From assembly GCF_011043775.1 (NCBI RefSeq), contig NZ_JAAKXY010000004.1, forward strand, positions 124,001 to 188,000: a DNA stretch of 64,000 nt, in the 5' to 3' direction. Of the stretch, positions 33,205 to 41,618 are shown in pieces. The notes under the pieces were generated by a model. It searched no databases. It saw only the letters and a list, made by a program, of their open reading frames with translations, and was not told where the DNA came from. The position numbers were made by a program, and so were the translations under genes. The DNA is from Natronolimnobius sp. AArcel1 (GTDB lineage Archaea > Halobacteriota > Halobacteria > Halobacteriales > Natrialbaceae). The stretch's first letter is position 1. Each line of letters begins with the position of its first letter.

Positions 33205-34131
33205 ATGCAGGCGCTGGTTGTCGCGGCGCACGGATCGCACCTGAATCCGGATGCTTCGGACCCGACCTATGCCCACGCAGAGACCGTCCGCGAGACGGGC
33301 GCGTTCGACGAGGTCCGCGAAACGTTCTGGAAGGAAGAACCACACTTTCGCGAGGTCATCCGAACCCTCGAGTCCGAAGAAATCTTTGTCGTTCCGCTGT
33401 TCATCAGCGAGGGCTACTTCACCGAGCAGGTGATTCCTCGAGAATTACGACTCGAGGGCTGGGACCCCGAACAGTGGGACTCAGACGGGACGAGCGCGAC
33501 GGAGGTAACGCTCGAGGTCGGTGACGCCGAGAAGACGGTCCACTACTGCGGGCCGGTCGGCACGCACGATGCGATGACGGACGTGATCGTCCAGCGTGCG
33601 GAGACGGTGACGGGCGATCCCGAGGTCAGCGAGGGAGTTGGCCTCGCGGTTGTCGGTCACGGCACCGACCGGAACGAAAACTCCGCGAAGGCAATCGAGT
33701 ACCACACCGAGCGCATCCGGAAGCGCGACCGCTTCGATGCGGTCCAGGCATTGTATATGGACGAAGCACCCGAGGTCGACGACGTGACAGAGTACTTCGA
33801 AACGGACGATATCGTCGTCGTGCCCCTCTTTATTGCCGACGGCTATCACACCCAGGAAGACATTCCCGAGGACATGGGCCTCACACCGGACTACCGACTC
33901 GGCTGGGACGTCCCGAGCGAGGTCGACGGCCACCGCATCTGGTACGCCGGCGCGGTCGGCACTGAAGCGCTTCTCGCGGACGTCCTCCTCGAGCGCGCCT
34001 CCGACGCGGGCGCAACGCTTGGTGACGCACTCGAGCGCGTTCGACAGGAAACAATGCAGGGGGACGCCGGACCATCCGAGTCCAACTCGAGTCACGCGCA
34101 GACAAACGGAAAACCGGTGACCGACTCATGA
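33205..34131 (+). CDS. cbiX: CbiX/sirohydrochlorin chelatase-like protein
   Basis: A 308-residue protein of two alike halves. The first begins MQALVVAAHGSHLNPDASDP with the chelatase His in AAHGSH; the second begins LAVVGHGTDRNENSAKAIEYH with a matching His in GHG. Each half also has VVPLFISEGYFT or VVPLFIADGYHT. CbiX proteins insert cobalt (or nickel/iron) into sirohydrochlorin for cobalamin or related tetrapyrroles. A second His lies in each half, so both sites look alive. The next gene (DR2241 family) overlaps by four bases. Confidence 0.9.
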   Translation: MQALVVAAHGSHLNPDASDPTYAHAETVRETGAFDEVRETFWKEEPHFREVIRTLESEEIFVVPLFISEGYFTEQVIPRELRLEGWDPEQWDSDGTSATEVTLEVGDAEKTVHYCGPVGTHDAMTDVIVQRAETVTGDPEVSEGVGLAVVGHGTDRNENSAKAIEYHTERIRKRDRFDAVQALYMDEAPEVDDVTEYFETDDIVVVPLFIADGYHTQEDIPEDMGLTPDYRLGWDVPSEVDGHRIWYAGAVGTEALLADVLLERASDAGATLGDALERVRQETMQGDAGPSESNSSHAQTNGKPVTDS

Positions 34132-35273
34132 CGGCCCTCGAAACTGCCGTCGACGCACTCCTCGAGCGCGCGGAAGACAACTCAGTCACGTTCGATGGCC
34201 TCCGCCTCGGGTCCGATGGCGACGCCTACACGCTTTCGACGCCGACTATCGAACGAGACGGACTCGAGGCTGACGCCCTTCGCGACGTACTGACTGGTCT
34301 CGACGATCTCGAGCCATACGTGCGCAACTGGTACCACTGGCAGGTGCGAGTCGGCGCCAAGGGGACTGCCCGCCGCGCATTCTTGCGCTGGTGTGAGCGT
34401 GCGCCGCTTTCGGCCGATGAGATGCAGGTTGCCGACCCGGTCGATGAGTCGCCCACCCTCCCAAAACGAAACGCCGCCCTCGAGACCGGCATCGACCGTG
34501 AGTGGGGGCAACTGGCGATCACCGCCCGCTTTCTCGATACCACCGAGCCAACCGGCGAGCGCGTCTACGACTGTTGGCACGTCGAGGATGCCGACACCGC
34601 ACTCGAGGCACTCGAGGTGTACGACGAGCCATCGGACGCGCGTGAGATCGCGACCAACGACGAAGACGGCCGCTATCGCCCGCTCAAAACCGCGCCAACT
34701 CTGCGATCGGGGTGGGCCTTTACCGGCCTCTCGGGGCGCGAACTGGTCGACACCATCGGCTTCATCTATCCGGCGACGATTGCCAACTGGCACCGCGAAC
34801 AGCGCGGAAATCTCGACGTCGATCACTGGGTCGACACCGCCGAGCGCCAGACCGGCATCTACGACGTGATCGACGACCTGCCACGCGAGGCCGTCGACTG
34901 GCTGGCCGAGGCCTGCTGTGTCGACTCCCAGTGTCTGCGCCGACGCGAGTGGGAGTACGAGGCAGGCGACGACCTCGAGCCTGCCGGCGGTGACGGCCCG
35001 TTCCCCTGTCGAGAGCCCTGTTCGCTCGTCGTCGCAGCCGCCCGTAAATGGGCGATCCTCGAGTCTGAAACAGAGAAAACGTACGAACTCGAGTTGACGA
35101 CAAGTGAGTACAATCAGCTTGCGGACCTCATCGATGCGGTCGCTGATGGCCGGGTTGATGACATCCGCGAGGCAGACGTCAACGACGGCGCAAATCGCTA
35201 TCGCGCGCGGTACTTACGGGCAAAACGATTCGACGACGAGGGTGGACTCGACGCTCGAGAACGCTCCGAGTGA
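34128..35273 (+). CDS. DR2241-family protein (CbiX partner, Fe-S type)
   Basis: A 381-residue protein, in ATGA overlap with cbiX. It has the four cysteine-like pattern EACCVDSQCLRRREW then FPCREPCSLVVAAARKW (about residues 262-305), suggesting a 4Fe-4S or zinc site. The N-terminal half has YVRNWYHWQVRVGAKGTARRAFLRWCE. It belongs to the DR2241 group, which in many haloarchaea follows CbiX and is thought to support tetrapyrrole or cobalt chemistry. Precise reaction unknown. Confidence 0.82.
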   Translation: MTALETAVDALLERAEDNSVTFDGLRLGSDGDAYTLSTPTIERDGLEADALRDVLTGLDDLEPYVRNWYHWQVRVGAKGTARRAFLRWCERAPLSADEMQVADPVDESPTLPKRNAALETGIDREWGQLAITARFLDTTEPTGERVYDCWHVEDADTALEALEVYDEPSDAREIATNDEDGRYRPLKTAPTLRSGWAFTGLSGRELVDTIGFIYPATIANWHREQRGNLDVDHWVDTAERQTGIYDVIDDLPREAVDWLAEACCVDSQCLRRREWEYEAGDDLEPAGGDGPFPCREPCSLVVAAARKWAILESETEKTYELELTTSEYNQLADLIDAVADGRVDDIREADVNDGANRYRARYLRAKRFDDEGGLDARERSE

Positions 35274-35274
35274 G

Positions 35275-35877
35275 TTAGCGAACTAACAGCGCAAGCGCCG
35301 TGACGACGCCACCGGCGACGACCAGTAAGCCGATCATCGCCGCCGGGCCGCCAATCGTCGCCGCCGTCGAGACGCCGATTCCGAGCGCGAGTATCCCGAG
35401 AACACCGAGCGCAAGCGTTCCCGGTTCGAGGCCAACGGAACCAGCGCGTTCGAGTGCCTGCTCGAGGGGTGACTGCTCGGACGTTGTCTCGGCTCGTGGC
35501 TTCGAAAACGACTCGTCGATATCGACCGTAGCCGGTTTTGGTTTGACGGTTACATCGATTGTCTCCGATTCGGATCCGTAGCCTGTCAGGACCTCGAGTT
35601 CGCCCTCGAGTGGCTCGTCGATGTCCGTTGCCGCGACCGAGACCGGGACCGTAAGCGTCTCATTGGCCTGCACGTAGTAGTTCGGTCCGTCAATCGAGAC
35701 GATCTGTGAAAAGCGCCTGTCGCCGTTGAGTCGACAATGAACGTGTGCAGGGGCGTCGTGGCCCTGCAAATTGAGTGCAAACGAGCCGCGGGCCTCGACG
35801 GCAGGCATGTCTGTCTCGAGCGTGTCGGTGGCCTCGCGGTTGACGTGGACGGTGACTTCGGTCCGGGAGACGGGCAC
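35275..35877 (-). CDS. membrane-anchored haloarchaeal protein with Ig-like domain
   Basis: A 200-residue protein. Residues about 1-110 are a beta-rich acidic domain (TEVTVHVNREATDTLETDMP, GYGSESETIDVTVKPKP). A linker leads to two hydrophobic helices at about 148-170 and 176-199, so the domain faces the outside or the cytoplasm with a C-terminal hairpin anchor. No signal peptide. It might belong to a haloarchaeal DUF7524-type family, which I cannot confirm. The stop lies two bases beyond that of the DR2241 gene, convergently. Confidence 0.65.
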   Translation of the reverse strand: MPVSRTEVTVHVNREATDTLETDMPAVEARGSFALNLQGHDAPAHVHCRLNGDRRFSQIVSIDGPNYYVQANETLTVPVSVAATDIDEPLEGELEVLTGYGSESETIDVTVKPKPATVDIDESFSKPRAETTSEQSPLEQALERAGSVGLEPGTLALGVLGILALGIGVSTAATIGGPAAMIGLLVVAGGVVTALALLVR

Positions 35878-35883
35878 AGTCGA

Positions 35884-36084
35884 TCAGGCTGGGGTTTCCT
35901 CGCGCATGTCAGGCGGCAGCAAGTTCGGGATGCCATCCTCGATCGGGTAGCGCTCGCCGCATTCCGTACAGACGAGCGTTCCCGAGACGATTTCCTCGTC
36001 ATCGTCGTCGTACTCTGCGTCTTCGAGTTCCAACTCGTGTTTGTCCAGCGGACAGCGGAGGATCTCCAGCAACGACTCCTTCAT
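35884..36084 (-). CDS. trm112: Trm112-family methyltransferase activator
   Basis: A 66-residue zinc-ribbon protein: MKESLLEILRCPLDKHELEL, then LVCTECGERYPIEDGIPNLLPPDM. Only three or four Cys positions are visible (C11, C39, C42), the typical Trm112 pattern. The closing DGIPNLLPPD motif is diagnostic. Trm112 is the small partner of several methyltransferases that modify tRNA, rRNA and the termination factor. One candidate client, a Trm9-like methyltransferase, lies at 47703. It lies 6 bases from the DUF7524-like gene. Confidence 0.88.
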   Translation of the reverse strand: MKESLLEILRCPLDKHELELEDAEYDDDDEEIVSGTLVCTECGERYPIEDGIPNLLPPDMREETPA

Positions 36085-36185
36085 ACTACGTAGGCTGGCC
36101 GCATCCAGCAAAAGGTTTCGGGAACGCGCCGCGCGAAGAGCGTGGCGGCGGCCCGCGTGCGGTACTCGTGGTCGTGGCCGTCGCG

Positions 36186-37565
36186 TTACTCGTAGGGGTT
36201 CTCGACGACGACGGTTTCCTCGCGGCCCGGACCAACGCCAACCGCGTAGATCGGTGCCTCGAGTTCGTCGCTGAGATACTCGAGGTAGGTGCGGGCGTTT
36301 TCGGGGATCGCGTCGTAGCCCTCGGCGGCGACGGCGGCCCAGTCGACCTCGTCCCAGCCGTCGAACGTACGGAGATTCGCCTCGCAGCGGCCCCACTCCT
36401 CGGTTGTCGGGGGCATCGCAAGCAGTTCGTCGCCGTCGAGATCGTAGCTGTGGCCGACTTTCACTTCGTCCAGACCGGCAAGCACGTCGATGTGATTGAC
36501 CGCGAGCCCGGTGAAGCCGTTGACGCGCGCGGAGTGGCGAAGCATTGGCATGTCGAGCCACCCGACGCGGCGTGGGCGGCCGGTGACGGTGCCGTACTCG
36601 CCGCCTTCCTCACGAATGTACGTCGCGAGTTCTTCGTTCTCGCCGTCGCCTTGTGTGTCGTAGCCGGGCGTGTCGCCTTCGACGCCGCCGAGTTCGGTCG
36701 GCAGCGGACCGCTGCCGACGCGCGTGAGGTAGGCCTTGACAATGCCGATGATCTCGCCGTCTGCGATGACGTTCGGGCTGAGGCCCGTCCCGACGGCCGC
36801 GCCGCCCGCGGTCGGGTTCGAGGACGTGACGTAGGGGTAGTTCCCGTGGTCGATGTCGATGATCGTCCCCTGTGCACCCTCGAACATGACGGTCTCGCCG
36901 CGTTCCATCGCGTCCGTAAGGAACGCGCTGGCGTTGACGGTCATGTTCTGGTCGGCGAGGCGCTCGCCGATTTCCGAGAACTCCTCGAAGAGTGCGTCGA
37001 CATCGAACGCGTCCGGATCCTCGAGGTCCGAGACGTCTGCGCCGTAGACGTCCTCGATCAGCGCGCGCTTTTGAGGCACGACGTACTCGAGGCGCTCGCG
37101 CAGGACCTCGGGATCGAGGAGGTCACCGACGCGGACGCCGCGGCGGCCAGCTTTGTCCTCGTAGGTCGGGCCGATACCGCGGCCCGTCGTGCCGACTTCC
37201 TGGTCGTCCTCGCTCTTGACGTCTTCCTCGATGCCATCGAGAACGCGGTGAAACGGCAGGATGACGTGAGCGCGTTCGGCGACGCGGACGTCCGGAGAGA
37301 GTCCCTTCTCCTCGAGCGTCGAGATTTCGTCGAACAGCGTCCGTGGGTTGATTACACAGCCGTTGCCGAGGACGCCGATTTTCCCCCGAACGGCACCCGA
37401 CGGCACGAGCGATAGTTTGTACTTCTCACCGTCGTGGACGACGGTATGTCCGGCGTTGTCGCCGCCTTGATAGCGGGCAACGACATCGGCAGCGTCGCCG
37501 TAGAGATCGACGACTCCACCCTTACCTTCGTCGCCGAGTTGCGACCCGACGATTGTGACGGTCAT
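36186..37565 (-). CDS. purA: adenylosuccinate synthetase
   Basis: A 459-residue enzyme starting MTVTIVGSQLGDEGKGGVVD, with the PurA GTP-binding loop GDEGKG and catalytic Asp. Further signatures: GGDNAGHTVV (active-site His), VGTTGRGIGPTYEDK (IMP phosphate), FEGAQGTIIDIDHGNYPYVT, and NKxx-like VNHIDVLAGLD. It catalyses IMP + Asp + GTP to adenylosuccinate in AMP synthesis. The ATG at 37565 was chosen since the frame upstream (to 37670) has no PurA homology. An inverted repeat TGGGTGA-N8-TCACCCA lies 83 bases upstream. Confidence 0.96.
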   Translation of the reverse strand: MTVTIVGSQLGDEGKGGVVDLYGDAADVVARYQGGDNAGHTVVHDGEKYKLSLVPSGAVRGKIGVLGNGCVINPRTLFDEISTLEEKGLSPDVRVAERAHVILPFHRVLDGIEEDVKSEDDQEVGTTGRGIGPTYEDKAGRRGVRVGDLLDPEVLRERLEYVVPQKRALIEDVYGADVSDLEDPDAFDVDALFEEFSEIGERLADQNMTVNASAFLTDAMERGETVMFEGAQGTIIDIDHGNYPYVTSSNPTAGGAAVGTGLSPNVIADGEIIGIVKAYLTRVGSGPLPTELGGVEGDTPGYDTQGDGENEELATYIREEGGEYGTVTGRPRRVGWLDMPMLRHSARVNGFTGLAVNHIDVLAGLDEVKVGHSYDLDGDELLAMPPTTEEWGRCEANLRTFDGWDEVDWAAVAAEGYDAIPENARTYLEYLSDELEAPIYAVGVGPGREETVVVENPYE

Positions 37566-37895
37566 AACAGCGGCGGATTCTTGCCGTGTCGATAAACAGA
37601 TTACGGTATCCCGGCCACTGCAGGCACCAGTCACATCTGCATATTCATGGGTGATGCTATCGTCACCCACTATAGCAGACAGCCACTATCCCCACTAGAT
37701 TGTCCCCTCCACCTACGCTGTGTCACCCAACCCACCAGAGACGGCTCCAAATCGCAAGCCGGCACTCGAGTCGCCGGTAATACCGACTGGAACGGAATCG
37801 TTAACTACTCGCACAAACGAGTATCGCATTGTTCGTGGACTCATCTATCCTCGAGAGTAACATTTAAAAGGTGGAAAGACAAGTTAACAAATGCC
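37566..37895. other. divergent intergenic region purA / winged-helix gene
   Basis: 330 bases with no gene. It holds the purA-side inverted repeat (37648-37669), a second repeat TACTCG-CACAAA-CGAGTA at 37806-37823, and a TATA-like CATTTAAAAG (about 37861-37870) 26 bases ahead of the small winged-helix gene. The TACTC...GAGTA form resembles the haloarchaeal TrmB box apart from spacing. Confidence 0.45.
37648..37675 (-). promoter_or_regulatory. inverted repeat and TATA-like box upstream of purA
   Basis: TGGGTGA-TGCTATCG-TCACCCA spans 37648-37669, next to CTATAG (37670-37675), a possible TATA box for the minus strand. Transcription would start about 25 bases after it, leaving an 80-base leader. 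A similar repeat, GGGGTGA-N6-TCACCCC, precedes nrdR at 58445. Both are nucleotide-metabolism genes. Confidence 0.35.
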
Positions 37896-38201
37896 ATGAT
37901 AGACCGACTTGAGAAGGAAGTCGATATGCTGGAACGACATCTGCAGGTCCTGAAGATGGTTATCGAAAACGAACCGATTGGGATCGTCAAGATGTCCAAC
38001 GAGACCGGCTATCCACATCACAAGGTACGCTACTCGCTTCGCGTCCTCGAAGAAGAAAACCTCATCGAGCCCTCGAGTCAGGGTGCGATCAAGACCGAGC
38101 GCACCGTTGAATTCGTTGACGAACTCGACGGCAAACTCGATGACATCGTCGACAAGCTCGACGGCATGAAGATCGAAGACGTCGCCGAGATCGAAGGCTA
38201 A
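37896..38201 (+). CDS. small winged-helix protein, putative transcription regulator
   Basis: A 101-residue protein: MIDRLEKEVDMLERHLQVLK helix, then a winged helix GIVKMSNETGYPHHKVRYSLRVLEEENLIEPSSQG, then a helical C-terminus KLDDIVDKLDGMKIEDVAEIEG. The order of coiled-coil, HTH, coiled-coil fits a small archaeal dimeric regulator. Target unknown; purA is divergent across 330 bases with two inverted repeats, so it may regulate purA or itself (inference). The ATG at 37891 is out of frame and makes a two-codon reading frame ahead of the real start. Confidence 0.72.
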   Translation: MIDRLEKEVDMLERHLQVLKMVIENEPIGIVKMSNETGYPHHKVRYSLRVLEEENLIEPSSQGAIKTERTVEFVDELDGKLDDIVDKLDGMKIEDVAEIEG

Positions 38202-38408
38202 TCGCTCGCGGGCACGCTATCCACAGACACCGCGTCGAGGATGTATGCACCGACGCCGCACTAGCGGCGCACTGAACTCTCTTTCCGCTTTCTCGCTCTG
38301 GTACCAATAGCGATCGCCAGTTGCGTTGATCGCACAAAATCACTCCCAACCGTGTCACAGCATCCAGTCCACAGTCACGAAACCGCGCTATCGACGTCGG
38401 AGAGGCGA

Positions 38409-41090
38409 TTACAACTCTGGGACGTTCATGTGGAAGCCTTCCGATCGAGATTCGACGAGACAGAGGTGATACCCCTGCTTTCGCGAGAGGTTGACGTAGC
38501 TCAGCTTCGAGCCACGACTGAGCAGTCCGCTGCTCGTTGCCTGCTCCGTGACCTCGAGTGCGCCCGGTTCGAAGTAACTCGAGGTGACGGCCATCGACGC
38601 GGCGAGGTCGGGATAGTTCGCCTTGACCGCAGAGGCCGCTTCCTCGAGTTCGACGAGCGTCTCCTCGGTAACCGGTTCGCGCGAGTCATTCAGCGTGGCG
38701 AGTACGAGCGGATTGCCCATCTTGTCGAAGGCAACGACGTCGAACGTGACCTCGTCCGGCACGTCGTCGGTTTCGTCGTCCTCGAGTGAGATGGTCGCGT
38801 TCAGTTCGGCGCGGTCGATGCGCGGAATTGCGTCGTACAGATCAGCGAGCCCGCCCGCGTGGCCGGTGTCGCGAATTTCGTACAAGGCCATTTCGGTGAG
38901 CCAGTCGACGAACTGGTAGGCCATCGTGGAGTCGAGATACTCCTCGTACGGCGTGCCATCGACGGCGACAGCGTCCGCTTCGAACTCAGTATGTTGCTCG
39001 AGGCGGAGATTCGTCGCGACCTCATCACGGTCGGCCTCGCCGTCGTGAGCCATCTCGAGAGTGGGCTGGCTCTTGGAGACGTAGCGCACGAAGAGATTCG
39101 TTCCGGCCAACGCGCGATCAGGAGCGAGGTCAGTTGTACTGGAACTGCTCACACTCACGTCGTTGCTTGCCTCTAACTCGTCGATGCGAGCCTCGAGTCG
39201 GTCGACGGTTTCGACGAGTTCCTGATTCTGCTTGCGGAGTCGGTCTCGCTCGGAGACGAGTTCCTTGTTCTTCGATTCAAGCGCCTCTCGTTGCTCTTCG
39301 AGACGCTCAATACGGTCGGTGAGGCGCTCGAGACGCGAGTTGCGCTCACTTCTCGAGGGTGACTGGCTCGCTCTACTGGCAACCGATGTGTTAGACGTGT
39401 CAGGCCCAGTCTCGGCGCGACTCGAGCGCTGATCCTGGCGAGTCGTGTCCGCGTTCGACGGTGATGCACTGTTCGAGCGCTTACTCGGTGGCTGTGGCTC
39501 CTGTTCGGACGTGCCAGTGTCGGCTGTCGTCTGCGAACTGGACTGTGCTGTTCTGCTTGAGGCGCGTTGTGATCGGCGCGCTCGTGTACGGGCAGACGCT
39601 GACTCCGTCGCAACCGAGTTATCCGGATCGATCGACGGGATGCTCCGCGTCTCACGCCACTGCTCTTCTTCCTCGAATCGTTCCTCGAGTTGGGAGTCCT
39701 CCGTATCGGCTGCGTCAGCGTCGTCGGTGGTTGCAGTTGCATCAGACTCACTCGAGTCACTGTCGTCTGCCGTGCCGGCTGCGGGGGCTGTGACAGCCGA
39801 TGTCCCAGTCGCACCAGTGTCGGTATCGGTGCTGGTGCGTGTACTGGTGTCGGTGTCAGCCTGCGTCTCCGTCGCCGATTCGGACTGCTCACTCCCAGCA
39901 GTGTCGACAGGAGTGTCACTGTCAGCGTCGTCGTCAGCCGCCGTGTCATCCTCGGTCCAGGAGATATCGTTCTGCTCGAGTTGTTCGGCAGCGGCTTCGA
40001 CATCCGCAGGGTCAGGGCCCGAACTGCCGTCATCGCTCGAGTCGGTGTCCGACTCAGGAACTGCTGAGGCGGCCGAATTCGTCTCGGCATCGTCAGATGA
40101 TGTTGACGGAGTAGCGTCGGTGTCGGCACTGGCGGGAACGTCGGTATCGACAGCGGACGGAGAGTCAGCGCTGAGTTCGGTCCCAGCATCTGCGTCGGTG
40201 ATCCCCGACGAGGGGTCGTCGGTTGCAACCGCCTCGTCGTAGGCCGTCGTGATCCCGTCTGAGTCGTCCGCATCGTCAGCTTCTGAGGCCGTCCCCATCG
40301 CAGTGAGGTCCTCGAGGTCGGTCGCATCCGTCTCGACGGAGACGGCGTCCTCGCCACTCGAGACATCGATCGGTTCGACGGCGCTTTCGGTAGGATCAAC
40401 ACTCGGCTCCGGTGTTGGCTCGACCGTCCTCGAGTCGCTTGACTCAATACCGATGTCACCATCGTCAGCCGCTCCGGACGACGCCCCTGTGTCCGCAGCG
40501 GTCGTGCTTGCATCTGTGTCTGTCCCTTCCGACACGGGTGTCTCGTCTTCACTGCCAGGAACGTCGGTGACGGAAATGTCGACATCGATCACTTCGTAGA
40601 TACCGACCTCGTCGCTGGCCTTCTCGAACGCCTCGTCACCGGTCACCAACCGGTTGGCGTTTCCGATATAGGCCGCGGCCATTCGCCGACCACCGTAGTA
40701 GACTGCGTAGTAGTCCCCGCTGAGGACGTTTTCGGCCAGTTCGATATAGCCCGTAAACGAGCCGTTTTGCAACGTCTGATCGACCTCGGCAAGCGACGTT
40801 TCGTTCGTATAGTACTGTGCCCGTGTCTCGCCCCCCTGTTCGTCCATCGCACAGAGAAGCGGTAGCGATGGATGTGGCGCCTGATACGCCGTTCCAGTTG
40901 CGCTTTCGAAGGCTTCAATCTCTCCGTCGACGACCCCGACGATCCGGCCATTAAGCATAAACAGCCAGGTTCGTCCTGCCGTCACAGCCCCGGAGAAGCC
41001 ACTCGTAGCGAGATCCGAAAGTCCATCGTAACCGCCACTGAACGGGCGAGAATCCCATTGTTCGACGCGCTCCTGCGTGCGCGATTCCAT
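38409..41090 (-). CDS. large haloarchaeal protein with acidic low-complexity middle and coiled coil
   Basis: An 893-residue protein. An N-terminal domain (about residues 1-175; FSGAVTAGRTWLFMLNGRI and later YAVYYGGRRMAAAY) is followed by a 370-residue Ser/Thr/Asp/Glu tract (about 185-560), then a predicted coiled coil (about 580-642; RLERLTDRIERLEEQREAL), and a C-terminal globular domain (about 655-893; VRYVSKSQPTLEMAHDGEADRDE to SKLSYVNLSRKQGYHLCLV). No signal peptide or membrane helix. It resembles haloarchaeal DUF7527-type proteins. It might be a cytoplasmic scaffold with an N-terminal sensor of unknown kind. Confidence 0.7.
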   Translation of the reverse strand: MESRTQERVEQWDSRPFSGGYDGLSDLATSGFSGAVTAGRTWLFMLNGRIVGVVDGEIEAFESATGTAYQAPHPSLPLLCAMDEQGGETRAQYYTNETSLAEVDQTLQNGSFTGYIELAENVLSGDYYAVYYGGRRMAAAYIGNANRLVTGDEAFEKASDEVGIYEVIDVDISVTDVPGSEDETPVSEGTDTDASTTAADTGASSGAADDGDIGIESSDSRTVEPTPEPSVDPTESAVEPIDVSSGEDAVSVETDATDLEDLTAMGTASEADDADDSDGITTAYDEAVATDDPSSGITDADAGTELSADSPSAVDTDVPASADTDATPSTSSDDAETNSAASAVPESDTDSSDDGSSGPDPADVEAAAEQLEQNDISWTEDDTAADDDADSDTPVDTAGSEQSESATETQADTDTSTRTSTDTDTGATGTSAVTAPAAGTADDSDSSESDATATTDDADAADTEDSQLEERFEEEEQWRETRSIPSIDPDNSVATESASARTRARRSQRASSRTAQSSSQTTADTGTSEQEPQPPSKRSNSASPSNADTTRQDQRSSRAETGPDTSNTSVASRASQSPSRSERNSRLERLTDRIERLEEQREALESKNKELVSERDRLRKQNQELVETVDRLEARIDELEASNDVSVSSSSTTDLAPDRALAGTNLFVRYVSKSQPTLEMAHDGEADRDEVATNLRLEQHTEFEADAVAVDGTPYEEYLDSTMAYQFVDWLTEMALYEIRDTGHAGGLADLYDAIPRIDRAELNATISLEDDETDDVPDEVTFDVVAFDKMGNPLVLATLNDSREPVTEETLVELEEAASAVKANYPDLAASMAVTSSYFEPGALEVTEQATSSGLLSRGSKLSYVNLSRKQGYHLCLVESRSEGFHMNVPEL

Positions 41091-41215
41091 AGTTCAACAA
41101 GCGGTAACTGAAACAAATACGTTTCGCCTAGTGTCGACACAACGTGAACGAATCACTAATCTTGAACAAACCGCCTCGAGACGGGTGAGAAAACGCCCTC
41201 GAGACACACTCGTGC

Positions 41216-41494
41216 TTAAATCTTCGACTCAGCGTCGTCGGCGAGTTCTTTCATCCGCTTGCCGATCCGGCCGGCACTCGAGAACTCGTCTTCACTCATG
41301 CCCTTTGCGAGTGCGTTGCCGAGGACGAAGACGGCGTGTTTGTGTTCGCTCTTGGATTTATGGACGTGCGATGGATCAACGTCGAGCTGACGATACGGCT
41401 CGAACAACTCCGCATCCACCTCCTCGCGATCGGCGAAGTACTCCATGATAATAACGAGTTCTTCGTGGAGCTCGAGGAGTTCGTCTTTGTGCAT
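41216..41494 (-). CDS. UPF0058-family protein
   Basis: A 92-residue acidic protein starting MHKDELLELHEELVIIMEYF. The repeated Glu/Asp-rich helices, the central LDVDPSHVHKSKSEHKHAVF and the final GMSEDEFSSAGRIGKRMKEL fit the archaeal UPF0058 (metal-binding-like) family. The upstream frame adds 29 residues without acidity; the Met at 41494 is the likely start. Function unknown; the His-rich middle hints at metal binding. Confidence 0.8.
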   Translation of the reverse strand: MHKDELLELHEELVIIMEYFADREEVDAELFEPYRQLDVDPSHVHKSKSEHKHAVFVLGNALAKGMSEDEFSSAGRIGKRMKELADDAESKI

Positions 41495-41618
41495 GGGAAC
41501 GTGTACGAACGGTCTCGGCTTAAGGATTGTGTGCGTAGCACTCGCAAATCCGGTGCGTATCAACGCCAGACGTATTAGCAACAGCGATTACCGTGACGAA
41601 AAGACAGTGTGGACAGCG

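Noticed and set aside
39173-40585. 470-codon minus-strand frame inside the 893-residue protein
   Set aside because: Made by the Ser/Asp repeat codons read in a shifted frame; basic and low-complexity.
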